A stretch of 64,000 bases of DNA, taken from contig JAFXQO010000034.1 in the NCBI GenBank assembly GCA_017527065.1, positions 1 through 64,000 of the forward strand. The letters are read 5' to 3'. A program made the position numbers and the translations under genes. This document shows positions 1-9,272 of the stretch, one piece after another (positions within the stretch are counted from its first letter, which is position 1; each line of letters starts with the position of its first letter). The DNA comes from Clostridia bacterium (GTDB lineage Bacteria; Bacillota; Clostridia; Christensenellales; Aristaeellaceae). The notes beneath the pieces were generated by a model. It made no database searches. It was given only the letters and a program-made list of their open reading frames with translations, and was not told where the DNA came from.

Positions 1-2
1 CC

Positions 3-596
3 GCCGTCGCGCTGCTGGCCCAGGCGAAGGCGCTGCAGCCCGGCTGGCTGTTTCCCCTGCTGGGCGCGGGGCCTGCCGCCGTCCTCTCCTGCGCGGAGCG
101 GGCCGCCGGCCCCATGGCGCTGGCCGCGCTGGACGTGGCCTTCCTGGGGGACGGGGACCGGGCGGCGCGCGCTCGGGCGCTGCGGACGCTGGGACGGGCC
201 GCGCTGCTCTGCGCGGGGGCGGCCCTGGCCTTCGGCATGGCCGTGCCGGTCATGCCGGGGGAGGCGTCGAACCGGCTGGTCCGGATCGCGATGCTGGCCG
301 GATGCGGGCAGAGCGGTTTCGCGGCGGAGACGATCTACGTGCTGCTCATGGCGGGCGGCATGCTGATGGTGGGCTTCCAGATACTCGCCGCCTCCGCGGC
401 GCTGCGGGTGGCGCTGCCGCGGGCGTCCTTCCGGGCCTGCGCGCTCGTCTGCGGCGCGGCGGCTGCGCTGCTGTGCGCCGGCAGTCTCTCCGGGGAAGAA
501 GCCGCGCTGGCGGCCGGCCCGTATGTCTATCCGGCGGCGCTGCTGGCGGCGGGGCTGGCCGCCCTGCCCGCGCGGCGGAGGGAGGCGGCGGCATGA
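3..596 (+). CDS. GerAB-like spore germination permease, 3' part only
   Basis: The reading frame is open from the window edge, so the true start lies upstream and only the C-terminal 197 codons are seen. The protein is strongly hydrophobic, with about five membrane segments, and ends in a short basic tail, as the multi-spanning GerAB-type subunits of nutrient receptors do. The next gene encodes a GerAC-type lipoprotein and overlaps this one by ATGA (593-596), which is the usual gerAB-gerAC arrangement. These receptors sit in the inner spore membrane and sense germinants. The family call rests mostly on context and topology, because the low-complexity Ala/Leu-rich sequence has few diagnostic residues. 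Confidence 0.6.
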   Translation, partial: AVALLAQAKALQPGWLFPLLGAGPAAVLSCAERAAGPMALAALDVAFLGDGDRAARARALRTLGRAALLCAGAALAFGMAVPVMPGEASNRLVRIAMLAGCGQSGFAAETIYVLLMAGGMLMVGFQILAASAALRVALPRASFRACALVCGAAAALLCAGSLSGEEAALAAGPYVYPAALLAAGLAALPARRREAAA

Positions 597-1690
597 GGCG
601 ATGGCTTTTTCTGGCGGCGGCGCTGCTGCTGACGGCGTGCAGCGCCGCGGGCCAGATCGAGGGGCAGGCCTTCGCGGTGGCGCTGGGCGTCGACGCGGGC
701 GCGGACGGAGGCGTCGTCCTGTCGGCGCGTTATCCCAGCTACGGCGCGAACGGCGAAGACGAGAAGAGCGGATACCTGCTCACATCGGCCGCCGGGCCGG
801 ATCTCGCCGCGGCGCTGTTCGCGCTGAACGCCTCAATTCCCCGGGCGCTGAACCTGACGCAGGTCAAGAGCCTGGTTGTGTCCGAAGAAGTGGCCTCGTC
901 GGACGCCTTTTACGGCCTTTTGCGGGAGCTCATGCTCAGCCGGCTGGACGGCGAGACCTACCTGATCGTGAGCCGGGGTGAGGCGCGATCGCTCATGGAG
1001 GCGCAGCAGCCTCTCATCGGCCTGCGCCTCAGCGACACGCTGGTGACGGAAATCGAGCGCTACCGCCGCCTGGGGAGCGTTCCGGAAAGCTCGCTGAAGC
1101 GGGTTTTTTACGCCGCGGCCTCCGTCTACAGCGACCCCGTGGCGATCATGGCGGCGGCGCGGCCCGAGGGAGCCGGGCTTGAGGGCTCTTTTTCCGCTTG
1201 GGAGGCCGGCGCGGGCGAATTGAGCTACGAAGGAGAGGACCGGGATCAGTATTTCGGCGCGGCGCTCTTTCGCGGCGGGGTGATGGTGGCGTCCCTCGGC
1301 GGCGGGGAGACGCAGCTTCTGCAGCTCCTTCGCGGCGGCGCGGGCCAGATGCCCATGCCTCTGGGCGAGGGCTGGCTGACGGTGAGCCGGCGCGGCGGGC
1401 CCTGGGTCAAGGTGGACTGGGCGGCGGATCGCATGGAGGTGGCGCTGGAGGTGGGCGTCGAAGACCTGAGCGGCGACGCGGACGAAGGGGCAGTCGCCCG
1501 GGCGCTGGAAGAGAGCCTCGCCGCGCTGACGCGGAAATGCCAGGCGCTCGACCTGGAGCCGTTCGGCTACGCGCAGGCCGCGGCCGCCGGGTATCTGACG
1601 CTTTCAGAATGGACGGCCGCCGATTGGCGGACGTGGTTTTCGCGGGCCGAGGTGACGTACCGGGTGCGCGTTGAAACGATCAACCGGTAA
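593..1690 (+). CDS. Ger(x)C-family spore germination lipoprotein
   Basis: A 365-residue protein whose ATG overlaps the upstream stop. Residues 1-16 form a lipoprotein signal ending in the lipobox LTAC (Cys16). The following GQAFAVALGVD-type segment and the body resemble the GerAC subunit, which is lipid-anchored on the outer face of the inner spore membrane and works with a GerAB permease. The usual Trp/Asp residues after the lipobox are replaced by AAGQ, so this is a divergent member. It is probably co-transcribed with the preceding gene; a perfect GC hairpin follows its stop. Confidence 0.75.
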   Translation: MRRWLFLAAALLLTACSAAGQIEGQAFAVALGVDAGADGGVVLSARYPSYGANGEDEKSGYLLTSAAGPDLAAALFALNASIPRALNLTQVKSLVVSEEVASSDAFYGLLRELMLSRLDGETYLIVSRGEARSLMEAQQPLIGLRLSDTLVTEIERYRRLGSVPESSLKRVFYAAASVYSDPVAIMAAARPEGAGLEGSFSAWEAGAGELSYEGEDRDQYFGAALFRGGVMVASLGGGETQLLQLLRGGAGQMPMPLGEGWLTVSRRGGPWVKVDWAADRMEVALEVGVEDLSGDADEGAVARALEESLAALTRKCQALDLEPFGYAQAAAAGYLTLSEWTAADWRTWFSRAEVTYRVRVETINR

Positions 1691-1697
1691 ATCCGGC

Positions 1698-1735
1698 GCG
1701 CGGCGCGAATCTTTACGCGCCGCGCTTGTCGTTTT
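1698..1735 (+). terminator. Hairpin terminator after the germination genes
   Basis: A perfect 10-bp stem (1698-1707 with 1716-1725) and an 8-nt loop are followed by TTGTCGTTTT. It lies 8 nt after the gerAC-like stop. Its tail overlaps the -35 box of the next promoter, so stop and restart are packed together. Confidence 0.6.
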
Positions 1736-1754
1736 CTCTGCGTTGTGTTATACT
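1726..1754 (+). promoter_or_regulatory. Sigma-A-type promoter for murJ
   Basis: TTGTCG (1726-1731), a 17-bp spacer and TATACT (1749-1754), placed 57 bp before the preferred murJ start. Confidence 0.5.
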
Positions 1755-1810
1755 GAGTAACGCTCGAATAAGCTGTTTTCAAAAGCATGGCAAGGAAGGT
1801 GCTTGTTCTC

Positions 1811-3355
1811 GTGTCCGGCAAGAAGAAATCTCTCCTGCAGACCACCATGGCGGTCACGCTCGTCATCTTCGTCAGCAAGGCGGGCGGTTTCCTGCGGGAA
1901 ATTGTCATGACGGCCTACTACGGGGCGAGCGCGGAGATGGACGCCTACAACATGGCCTACAGCCTGTATTATGTGCCCGTGCTGCTGTTCAATTCCTGCA
2001 TCACCTCGACCCTGGTGCCGCTTTACGTTCAGCTGCGCCATGAAGGACCGGCGCGGCGGCTGAACCGCTTCAGCAGCAACGTGGTGAACCTGTTCGCGTT
2101 TTTTTCCATCGTCGTGTCAATTCTCATGTATTTCCTGGCCGGACCGCTGGTGCGGCTGACGGCCCAGGGCTTTTTCCCGGAGCAGCAGCGGCTCACGGCG
2201 GAGCTTCTGCGGCGCATGCTGCCCTCGCTGGCGTTCATCGTGGCGAGCATCGTACTCTCCTCGATACTGAACGCGCGGGAGAAATACCTCGCCGCGCAGC
2301 TGACCGGCTTCCCGCTTACTTTTTCCCTGCTCATCGCCACGATCGGCTTTTCCCACTCGGCGGGCATCCGCGCGCTGGCCTGGGGCGTGTTCGTGTCGGG
2401 CATACTGCAGGTCGCCATACTGCTTCCCGCCATGCGGGGGCTGATGAAGTATGAATTCTCCTTCGACATATCCGACCCGGCCTTCCGTCGGCTGATGCGG
2501 CTGGCTGGCCCGGCCGTGCTCAGCATGGCCGTGAACGAGCTTAACCACATGGTGGACAAGATGCTGGCCACGGGCCTGCCGGAGGGGCATCTGTCCTGCA
2601 TGAGCCTGGCGTACAGGCTGATCACCTTCCTGGTGGGCGTGGTGCTGGTGCCGCTGGAGACGGTGACCTTCTCCCGCATGAGTATCCGCACCGCCAGCCA
2701 CGACGAGCGCGGCGTGGGCGAGATCGTGACGCAGTGCGCCGAGCTGGTGGCGCTGGTGATCCTCCCGATCATCGCCGTCGGCGCGATCATGTCCAAGGAC
2801 GTCATCCGCCTGGCCTATATGCACGGCGTCTTCAGCGAGCGGGCTGTGGGCACGGCGGCGTACGCGCTGGTGTTTTACATCATTGGCGTGTTCAGCTTCG
2901 GCATGAGGGACATCCTCAACCGCGCCTTCCACGCCTGCCAGGACACCCGCACGCCCATGCTCAATTCCATGGCCACGGTGGCCGTCAACATCGCGCTGAA
3001 CCTGCTGCTGGTGCGCGTCATGGGCGTGGGCGGCCTGGCGCTGGCGACGTCCCTCTCCGCCACGGCGGGCGCGGCGTCGCTCCTTATGCTGCTCAGGCGG
3101 CGCATCGGCCGTTTTATGGGCCGAAGGACGCTGGAGGAACTGCTCAAGACCGGGATCGCGGCGGCGCTGTGCGCCCTCGCCTGCCTGGTGATCGACCGGA
3201 CGCTGCCTCCGGCGCGGGGGAGCCTCGGCTCCCTCTGGCGGCTGGCCGCGGGAACGGGCGCGTCGCTGGCCGTGTATGTCGCGGCGGCGGCGGCGCTCAG
3301 GGTGCGGCAGGTGCGCGTCGCGGCGGACATGGTGCGCGGCCGGCTGAAGCGATAA
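1811..3355 (+). CDS. murJ: Lipid II flippase MurJ (MviN family)
   Basis: MurJ moves the peptidoglycan precursor lipid II across the membrane. The protein is a 514-residue polytopic MOP-superfamily member with the family N-terminal pattern (VSKAGGFLREIV) and about 14 hydrophobic segments, close to the usual family length. I prefer the GTG at 1811, because AAGGAAGGTG lies about 10 nt before it and it gives a typical MurJ N-terminus. An upstream in-frame ATG at 1787 has no ribosome-binding site. It leads a compact plus-strand run with tmcAL. MOP relatives such as polysaccharide flippases are the alternative, but the N-terminus favours MurJ. Confidence 0.85.
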   Translation: MSGKKKSLLQTTMAVTLVIFVSKAGGFLREIVMTAYYGASAEMDAYNMAYSLYYVPVLLFNSCITSTLVPLYVQLRHEGPARRLNRFSSNVVNLFAFFSIVVSILMYFLAGPLVRLTAQGFFPEQQRLTAELLRRMLPSLAFIVASIVLSSILNAREKYLAAQLTGFPLTFSLLIATIGFSHSAGIRALAWGVFVSGILQVAILLPAMRGLMKYEFSFDISDPAFRRLMRLAGPAVLSMAVNELNHMVDKMLATGLPEGHLSCMSLAYRLITFLVGVVLVPLETVTFSRMSIRTASHDERGVGEIVTQCAELVALVILPIIAVGAIMSKDVIRLAYMHGVFSERAVGTAAYALVFYIIGVFSFGMRDILNRAFHACQDTRTPMLNSMATVAVNIALNLLLVRVMGVGGLALATSLSATAGAASLLMLLRRRIGRFMGRRTLEELLKTGIAAALCALACLVIDRTLPPARGSLGSLWRLAAGTGASLAVYVAAAAALRVRQVRVAADMVRGRLKR

Positions 3356-3372
3356 CGGCGGGAGGCGCTGGC

Positions 3373-4560
3373 ATGAAGCTGTGCGGTGTGATCGCGGAAT
3401 ATAACCCCTTCCACAACGGGCACGCACATCATCTCGGGCAGGCGCGCGCGCTGTCCGGCTGCGACTGGCTGATCGTCTGCATGGCGGGCGGCGTCGTCCA
3501 GCGGGGCGAGGTCGCGCTGCTGGACAAATGGACCCGCGCCCGCATGGCCCTGGCCCACGGCGCCGACCTGGTCGTTGAGCTGCCGGCGCTCTTCGCCGTG
3601 CGTCCGGCGGAGGCCTTTGCCCGGGGCGGCGTCATGACGCTGGCCGCGATGGGCGTGGACGCCCTCTCCTTCGGCTGCGAGACGGACGACCTGGAGCTGC
3701 TCCGCCGGGCGGCGCGGCTGCTGGCGGCGGAGGACGAAGCGCTTTCGGGCGAGACGCGCCGGGGCCTCGCGGCGGGTCTTACGCACGCGCGGGCCCGGGG
3801 CGAGGCGGTCGAAAGGCGGCTCGGCCTGCCGGAGGGCTTCCTCAACCGGCCGAATACCGCGCTGGCGCTGGAGTATCTCAAGGCGCTTGACGGCGTCGGG
3901 CGGGAGACCGGGGTCTGCCTCGTGCCGCGGGAGGGGGATTATCACGGCGAGGCGCTGGGCCGCTTCGCCGGCGCGTCGGCCATTCGCGCGGCCGCGCTGC
4001 GGGAGCGCGGGGCGGAGGCGGCGCGGGCCATGCCGCCCGATTGCTTCGAGGCCATGGAAAGCTGCCTCGGCGCGGGCCGTTTCGCGCGGACGGAGGCGCT
4101 GGATCAGGCGCTTCTCTTCCTCCTGCGCGGCGCGAAGCCCGATGAGCTGGCGGCGCTCTGCGACGCGGGCGAGGGCCTCGAGCGGCTGTTCATCCGCCGG
4201 GCCGGGGAAACGGGCGCGCGGGAGGCGCTCATCCGGGCCGTCAAGTCCAAACGGTATACATACGCCCGGCTCAGCCGCTTCTGCGCCCAGGCGATGCTGA
4301 ACCTCACCCGCGACGCGGCGCAGGCGCACCCCGTGCCGGAATACCTCCGCGCGCTGGGGTTCAGGCGGGACGCCGCGCCGCTTCTGCGCCATTTGAAGGA
4401 GACGGCCGCGCTGCCCTTTGTGACCGACGCCATGCGCCTGAAGGGGAACGGCCTGTTCCGCTTCGATTGCGCGGCCACAGACCTGCAGGCGCTGGCGACG
4501 GCTTCCCCCGAGGCGCGCGCGACGGGGCAGGATTTCACGCATCCGATCGTCATCGTATGA
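3373..4560 (+). CDS. tmcAL: tRNA(Met) cytidine acetate ligase TmcAL
   Basis: TmcAL makes acetyladenylate and acetylates the wobble cytidine of elongator tRNA-Met. The 395-residue protein opens with the family signature GVIAEYNPFHNGH, in which residues 14-17 (HNGH) form the HIGH-like nucleotidyltransferase motif. The central VVELP and SFGCE segments and the length also fit the family. ATG 3373 follows GGGAGG and sits 17 nt after murJ, suggesting one transcript. Formerly annotated as a nucleotidyltransferase of the YlbM type. Confidence 0.9.
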   Translation: MKLCGVIAEYNPFHNGHAHHLGQARALSGCDWLIVCMAGGVVQRGEVALLDKWTRARMALAHGADLVVELPALFAVRPAEAFARGGVMTLAAMGVDALSFGCETDDLELLRRAARLLAAEDEALSGETRRGLAAGLTHARARGEAVERRLGLPEGFLNRPNTALALEYLKALDGVGRETGVCLVPREGDYHGEALGRFAGASAIRAAALRERGAEAARAMPPDCFEAMESCLGAGRFARTEALDQALLFLLRGAKPDELAALCDAGEGLERLFIRRAGETGAREALIRAVKSKRYTYARLSRFCAQAMLNLTRDAAQAHPVPEYLRALGFRRDAAPLLRHLKETAALPFVTDAMRLKGNGLFRFDCAATDLQALATASPEARATGQDFTHPIVIV

Positions 4561-4597
4561 CTATCCTACCAAAAAATACGAAAAAGAGGACAAGAAC

Positions 4598-5152
4598 GTG
4601 GCAAAGCTATACTTCCGATACGGGGCTATGGGCTCCAGCAAGACGGCGAACGCCATCATGGTGCGATACAACTATTACGAACGCGGGCAGAACGCGCTGA
4701 TGCTCAAGCCGAGGCTTGAGACCCGCGACGGCGAAAAGACGGTGCGCTCCCGCGTGGGGCTGGAAGCGCCCTGCCGCTACGTTGAGGAATTGGATTCCAT
4801 CGACGTGACGCAATACGACTGCCTGATCGTGGACGAGGCGCAGTTCCTCACCCGCGATCAGGTGCAGAAGCTCGTGGACATTGTGGACAACCAGAACGTG
4901 CCGGTGGTGGCCTACGGGCTGCGCGCGGACTTTCAGGGCAACCTGTTCGAGGGCAGCAAATGGCTCATGGCCTGGGCGGACACCATTGAGGAGGTCAAGA
5001 CGGTGTGCTGGTGCGGCCGCAAGGCCACCTGCAACGCGCGCATCGCGAACGGCAAGGTGATAAAGACCGGCGAGCAGATTATGCTCGGCGGCAACGAGAG
5101 CTACGTGGCCCTGTGCCGCAGGCACTGGGCGGAGGGCAAACTGGGCGAATAA
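4598..5152 (+). CDS. tdk: Thymidine kinase, type II
   Basis: It phosphorylates thymidine in the salvage pathway. The 184-residue protein has the Walker A motif GAMGSSKT (residues 9-16), DEAQF (79-83), the lasso-type segment YGLRADFQG, and Cys/His pairs (CWC, ATC, CRRH) for the structural zinc. The start is GTG 4598 with AGAGGA upstream. It sits 37 nt after tmcAL in the same direction. Confidence 0.93.
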   Translation: MAKLYFRYGAMGSSKTANAIMVRYNYYERGQNALMLKPRLETRDGEKTVRSRVGLEAPCRYVEELDSIDVTQYDCLIVDEAQFLTRDQVQKLVDIVDNQNVPVVAYGLRADFQGNLFEGSKWLMAWADTIEEVKTVCWCGRKATCNARIANGKVIKTGEQIMLGGNESYVALCRRHWAEGKLGE

Positions 5153-5170
5153 TCCGCCGATACGAAAGAA

Positions 5171-6433
5171 GTGGTTCGAGTGAACGCACGGTATACGAAA
5201 AACCAGCGCCGGATATGGCTCGGATGCTTTATCAGCTACGCGGCGGCGTATGTGGCGCGGCTCAACATGGGCGCGGCGCTGGGCAGCCTGATCGGGAGCC
5301 TCGGCCTCACCGACGCCCAGGGCGGCCTGTTCCAGACGGTGTTCGCGCTGGTGTACGCCGCCGGGCAGATGGTGAACGGCTCCATCGTGGACCGCATCAG
5401 CGCGCGGCGCTATGTGGTGGCCGGGCTGCTTCTCTCCGGCGCGTGCAACCTGCTCTTCGGCCTGGCGCACGGCTATTGGGCGCTGGTGGTGATCTGGGGC
5501 CTGAACGGCGCGGCGCAGTCCATGCTGTGGACGCCCATCGTGAAGCTGATCGCCGTGTGGTTCAAGGGCGCGCGGCGCAGCCGGGCCTCCTTCGGCATGT
5601 CCATGACGCTGGTGCTGGGCAACGTGTCCGCCTGGGCGATTTCCGGGCTGCTGGCCTCCCTCGTGAATTGGCGGCTTTCCTTTATCATTCCCGCGGCGGT
5701 GGTGGCCGCCGCGGCGGCGCTGGCCATCGCCCTGCTGCGCGACGAGCCCGAACCCGGCGAAGACCTGGGCGAGGAACGCGTGGTTCAGCGCGCCTCCCGC
5801 GAGCGGCGGGCCATGCCCCTCGGCGAGATGCTGAGGACGACCGGCCTTGTCATGATCCTGTTCTGCTGCGTCTTCAACGGCTTCGTGCGGGACGGCATCA
5901 TCACCTGGGGCCCCACGATCATCGCCAGCCTGAACGGCGGGCAGGGCATGGGCTCCACGCTGTCGTCGCTGCTCATCCCGCTGTTAAACCTGATGGGCGT
6001 ACTGCTGGCGCGCCGGGTATACAGGCTCTTCGGCGACAACGGACGCCGCAGCGTGGCCTGCCTGATGGGCGCGAGCGCGGCGCTGGCGCTGAGCCTGCAC
6101 GCGGCCGGCGGCGCGATGGTGAGCTGCGCGCTGGTGCTTGGCCTGTGCTGCTCGGCCACCTACGGCATCAACCCCATGCTGACGCAGCTCATTCCCATGG
6201 AATACGAGGCCGCGGGCCGCGTGGGCCTGGTGGCCGGCATGAGCGATTGCTTCATCTATCTGGGCTCGGCGCTGGCGGGTGTCGTGACCGGCGCGATCAG
6301 CGACGCGGCGGGCTGGCCGGTGGTGTTTACCATGTGGTGCGCGGTGGCGCTGGGCAGCATGGCCTTCGCGCTCTTGTCGGTGCGCGGCGGCCGGCGGCTG
6401 GAGCGGGCGGCGCGTGAGGAGGGAAAGGCATGA
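5171..6433 (+). CDS. Major facilitator superfamily transporter
   Basis: A 420-residue protein with about 12 membrane segments in two halves separated by a charged loop (near residues 195-220). The N-terminal AARLNMGAALG region and the tryptophan-rich motifs in helices 4-5 resemble the organophosphate/phosphate antiporter branch (GlpT/UhpT), but the substrate cannot be told. The GTG at 5171 is used here; GTG 5180 is an alternative. The stop overlaps the start of the Nudix gene (ATGA), so the two are probably translationally coupled. Confidence 0.8.
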   Translation: MVRVNARYTKNQRRIWLGCFISYAAAYVARLNMGAALGSLIGSLGLTDAQGGLFQTVFALVYAAGQMVNGSIVDRISARRYVVAGLLLSGACNLLFGLAHGYWALVVIWGLNGAAQSMLWTPIVKLIAVWFKGARRSRASFGMSMTLVLGNVSAWAISGLLASLVNWRLSFIIPAAVVAAAAALAIALLRDEPEPGEDLGEERVVQRASRERRAMPLGEMLRTTGLVMILFCCVFNGFVRDGIITWGPTIIASLNGGQGMGSTLSSLLIPLLNLMGVLLARRVYRLFGDNGRRSVACLMGASAALALSLHAAGGAMVSCALVLGLCCSATYGINPMLTQLIPMEYEAAGRVGLVAGMSDCFIYLGSALAGVVTGAISDAAGWPVVFTMWCAVALGSMAFALLSVRGGRRLERAAREEGKA

Positions 6434-6810
6434 TCGCGGTTGTCGCGGCGCTGGCCTGGAGGGACGGGAAGCTGCTCATCGCCCGCAGGCCGGACGGACG
6501 CCACATGGGCGGCAAATGGGAGTTCCCCGGCGGCAAGCTGGAGAAGGGGGAGACGCCCGAAGAAGCGCTCCGGCGCGAACTCATGGAGGAGCTGGGCGTG
6601 GACGCGGCAATCGGACGCATCGCGGCGGCGATCCCCTACAGCTATCCGGAGAAGGACGTGCTGCTGCTTTTTTATGACGCGCGCCTGCTGGGGGATCCGA
6701 AACCCATCGACGAAGCGGCGCTCGCATGGGTGCGCCCGGAAGATCTGCCGCGCTGCGACCTGGCGCCGGTCGACGCTCTGATGGCCCGGAGGCTGACAAT
6801 TCAGACATAA
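6430..6810 (+). CDS. Nudix hydrolase, MutT-like
   Basis: A 126-residue protein with a complete Nudix box from G35 to V57 (GX5EX7REUXEEXGU, containing RELMEELGV). The length and the N-terminal hydrophobic strand fit the MutT/8-oxo-dGTP diphosphatase group, which removes oxidised nucleotides from the pool. Related Nudix enzymes accept other nucleotides, so the substrate is inferred. The ATG overlaps the preceding stop by 4 nt. Confidence 0.82.
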   Translation: MIAVVAALAWRDGKLLIARRPDGRHMGGKWEFPGGKLEKGETPEEALRRELMEELGVDAAIGRIAAAIPYSYPEKDVLLLFYDARLLGDPKPIDEAALAWVRPEDLPRCDLAPVDALMARRLTIQT

Positions 6811-6835
6811 AAATGTATTTTTCAGACGCAAACCC

Positions 6836-6864
6836 TTTTCAAACGGCCTTTCATTCGATATAAT
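6836..6864 (+). promoter_or_regulatory. Promoter for the nfeD-floA cluster
   Basis: TTTTCA (6836-6841), a 17-bp spacer and TATAAT (6859-6864). It is the only good candidate in the 117-bp gap before the NfeD-like gene. A GC-rich inverted sequence near 6880-6910 may form a 5' leader hairpin. Confidence 0.55.
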
Positions 6865-6927
6865 AAAGCCATCAAAAGGGAGCGCGGCCGGACGGCGCGG
6901 CGCTCCGCGGAAAGGCGGATTGAGAAT

Positions 6928-7431
6928 GTGAGCGGACTGTTTGACGCTGTGGCCGCGTGGGGCATCGCGCCGTGGATCGCGCTGGTGATCGTCGGCTACG
7001 TGCTGGTTGTGGTCGAGATGTACATTCCGGGCTTTGGCCTGCCGGGGCTCAGCGGGCTGGTGTGCCTGATCGTCGGCATCTTTTTCCTCTCCGGAGGGAA
7101 TGTGCTCACGGGCCTGCTGGTGACGCTGATCGTGGTGGCGCTCCTGTGCGTGGCGCTGTCGATTTCCATGCGCTCCGCGGCGCGCGGGCGACTGGCGAAA
7201 TCGCGCTTCGTGCTGAAGGAGACCAGCACATCGCCGGACGAGCAGGAGAACGCGCTGGCGTACTACGTGGGCAAGCAAGGCGCGGCCAAGACCATCCTGC
7301 GCCCGGCGGGCGTGGCGGAGATCGAGGGCGTGCGGCTGAACGTGCTCACCGACGGCGACTTCATCGACGAGAACGCGCCGGTGGTCGTGGAGCGCGTGGA
7401 GGGCAACAGGATCTTTGTGAGAAAGGCGTAA
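6928..7431 (+). CDS. NfeD-family membrane protein
   Basis: A 167-residue protein with an N-terminal hairpin of membrane segments (about residues 12-75, including VVEMYIPGFGLPGLSG, the typical NfeD pattern) and a C-terminal OB-fold-like soluble domain (GKQGAAKTILRPAGVAEIEG). NfeD proteins partner with flotillin-like scaffolds in membrane microdomains. A floA gene lies two genes downstream, which supports the call. The start is GTG 6928. Confidence 0.8.
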   Translation: MSGLFDAVAAWGIAPWIALVIVGYVLVVVEMYIPGFGLPGLSGLVCLIVGIFFLSGGNVLTGLLVTLIVVALLCVALSISMRSAARGRLAKSRFVLKETSTSPDEQENALAYYVGKQGAAKTILRPAGVAEIEGVRLNVLTDGDFIDENAPVVVERVEGNRIFVRKA

Positions 7432-7441
7432 GAGGAACACA

Positions 7442-7639
7442 ATGAAAAAGTACGAATACGAGAGGATCCATGTGGAGATCAAGGCGGGTTTTCTCGAGAA
7501 CAAGCTGAAGGACGACTATTTCGAAATCATCCAGCGGGAGGCGGCCCTGGGCTGGCGGCTGGTGGATATCTTCTCGCCGGGCGTGGGATGCTACGGCGCG
7601 TCATCCTGGGTCGATCTGATTTTTGAAAGAGAATGCTGA
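7442..7639 (+). CDS. Small DUF4177-like protein
   Basis: A 65-residue protein beginning [14 protein letters not shown], with a Glu/Trp-containing core ([13 protein letters not shown]) like the DUF4177 family, whose role is unknown. It has a ribosome-binding site (AAGAGGAAC) and sits between nfeD and floA on the same strand, so it is probably part of the same operon. Confidence 0.65.
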   Translation: MKKYEYERIHVEIKAGFLENKLKDDYFEIIQREAALGWRLVDIFSPGVGCYGASSWVDLIFEREC

Positions 7640-7676
7640 GAGCATTATATTTAGGGAAAGAGAAAGGGGCATCGTT

Positions 7677-8669
7677 ATGGGTTTTGAAGCGGTTTCCATG
7701 GTGGTCATTCTTGTGCTGGTGGTTATCTTCCTGATCATTTTCCTGAATCTGGTTCCCCTGAGCCTGTGGATCTCGGCCACGGCGTCGGGCGTGCGCGTGT
7801 CCATCGCCACGCTGGTGGGCATGCGGTTCCGCCGCATCAACCCCGCGCGCATCGTGCTGCCGCTGATCAAGGCCACCAAGGCTGGCCTGAAGGTGGACAT
7901 GAACGAGATGGAAGCGCACCTGTTGGCCGGCGGCAACGTCGACCGCGTGATCAACGCGCTGATCGCCGCCGAGTCGGCCCAGATCCCGCTGGATTTCGAG
8001 AGCTGCCGCGCCATTGACCTGGCCGGCCGCGACGTGCTGCAGGCCGTGCAGATGAGCGTCAATCCCCGCGTCATTGAGACGCCCGTGGTCGCCGCCATCG
8101 CGAAGGACGGCATCGAGATGCGCGCCAAGGCCCGCGTGACCGTGCGCGCGAACATCTCCCGCCTGGTCGGCGGCGCCGGCGAGGAGACCATCACCGCCCG
8201 CGTCGGCGAGGGCATCGTCACCACCATCGGCTCGGCCGAAACGCATGAGGAAGTGCTGGAGAACCCCGACCGCATCAGCCAGACCGTGCTGAGCAAGGGC
8301 CTGGACGCGGGCACCGCGTTTGAGATCCTCTCCATCGACATCGCGGACGTGGACGTGGGCCGCAACATCGGCGCGCAGCTGCAGATGGACCAGGCGGAAG
8401 CCGACCGGCGCATCGCCCAGGCCAAGGCCGAGGAACGCCGCGCCATGGCCGTCGCCCACGAGCAGGAAATGATCGCCGCCGTGCAGGAGATGCGTGCGAA
8501 GGTGGTCGAGGCCGAGGCCGAAGTGCCCCATGCCATGGCCCGCGCGCTGGAGAGCGGCAAGCTGGGCGTGATGGACTACTATCAGATGCAGAACGTCATC
8601 TCCGACACCAGGATGCGCGAGGCCATTTCCGGCACCGGCGCGAAGACCGAGGAGAAGGACGGAAAGTAA
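7677..8669 (+). CDS. floA: Flotillin-like protein FloA
   Basis: A 330-residue scaffold protein of functional membrane microdomains. A membrane-inserted N-terminal segment (about residues 5-32) is followed by the conserved FloA/YqfA body, with [30 protein letters not shown] and VNPRVIETP, then a C-terminal Ala/Glu-rich coiled coil (about residues 235-290). ATG 7677 follows GAAAGGGGC; an upstream in-frame start at 7623 overlaps the previous gene and has no ribosome-binding site. The length is standard. Confidence 0.92.
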   Translation: MGFEAVSMVVILVLVVIFLIIFLNLVPLSLWISATASGVRVSIATLVGMRFRRINPARIVLPLIKATKAGLKVDMNEMEAHLLAGGNVDRVINALIAAESAQIPLDFESCRAIDLAGRDVLQAVQMSVNPRVIETPVVAAIAKDGIEMRAKARVTVRANISRLVGGAGEETITARVGEGIVTTIGSAETHEEVLENPDRISQTVLSKGLDAGTAFEILSIDIADVDVGRNIGAQLQMDQAEADRRIAQAKAEERRAMAVAHEQEMIAAVQEMRAKVVEAEAEVPHAMARALESGKLGVMDYYQMQNVISDTRMREAISGTGAKTEEKDGK

Positions 8670-8699
8670 GCGCTTCGCATTGAAAAGGCGGTGTGCACA

Positions 8700-9272
8700 T
8701 TGAGCAGCATTATCCCGATTCTCATCATCATATTCATCATCGCGCGGATCAGCGGCGGCGCCAAGAAGGTTCAGAACGCGCGTCCGGGGCAGCAGAACGC
8801 TGCCCCCGCGCGCGGCCCCGCCGGCGCTCCCGCCAGACCAGGCCAGCGGACGGTTCCCGCCACGCCGCCCGGCCCCGTGAGAGCCCAGCCGGTTCCGGTG
8901 AACGCAAGTCCCGTCGCCCCCGCTCCCGTGATGGAAGCCGCGAGCGACCTGTCCGGCGGCATACTGGACGAGAGCGACCGCGCGCGCAGCGATCTCACTG
9001 AAGGCGACAGCCGTGAATGCGACCACGGCAGCGTGGGCGGCTCCATGGACATCACGAGCCACATGGGGCTGGGCGAGGAGTTTGAACACGCCGAGACGCG
9101 CGTGAAGGTCAACGTGCGCCCCAGCCAGGCCGCGGCAAAGGAGGAGACCAAAGCCGCTACGCGCCCCGTGGCCGAGATGACGGCTGAGCAGATGCGCCAG
9201 GCCGTGATCATGGCCGAGATCCTCAAACGCCCCTCCGAGCGCTTCGCGGGCAGGAGGTGGGCCGCGCGATGA
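8700..9272 (+). CDS. Membrane-anchored Pro/Ala-rich protein of unknown function
   Basis: A 190-residue protein with one N-terminal membrane segment (SIIPILIIIFIIARIS), a Pro/Ala/Gln-rich linker (about residues 25-75) and an acidic C-terminal half. No enzymatic motif is seen. I use TTG 8700 because AAGGCGG lies 8 nt upstream; GTG 8691 is an in-frame alternative that overlaps this site. It follows floA by 30 nt and may act with it at the membrane, which is only an inference. Confidence 0.55.
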   Translation: MSSIIPILIIIFIIARISGGAKKVQNARPGQQNAAPARGPAGAPARPGQRTVPATPPGPVRAQPVPVNASPVAPAPVMEAASDLSGGILDESDRARSDLTEGDSRECDHGSVGGSMDITSHMGLGEEFEHAETRVKVNVRPSQAAAKEETKAATRPVAEMTAEQMRQAVIMAEILKRPSERFAGRRWAAR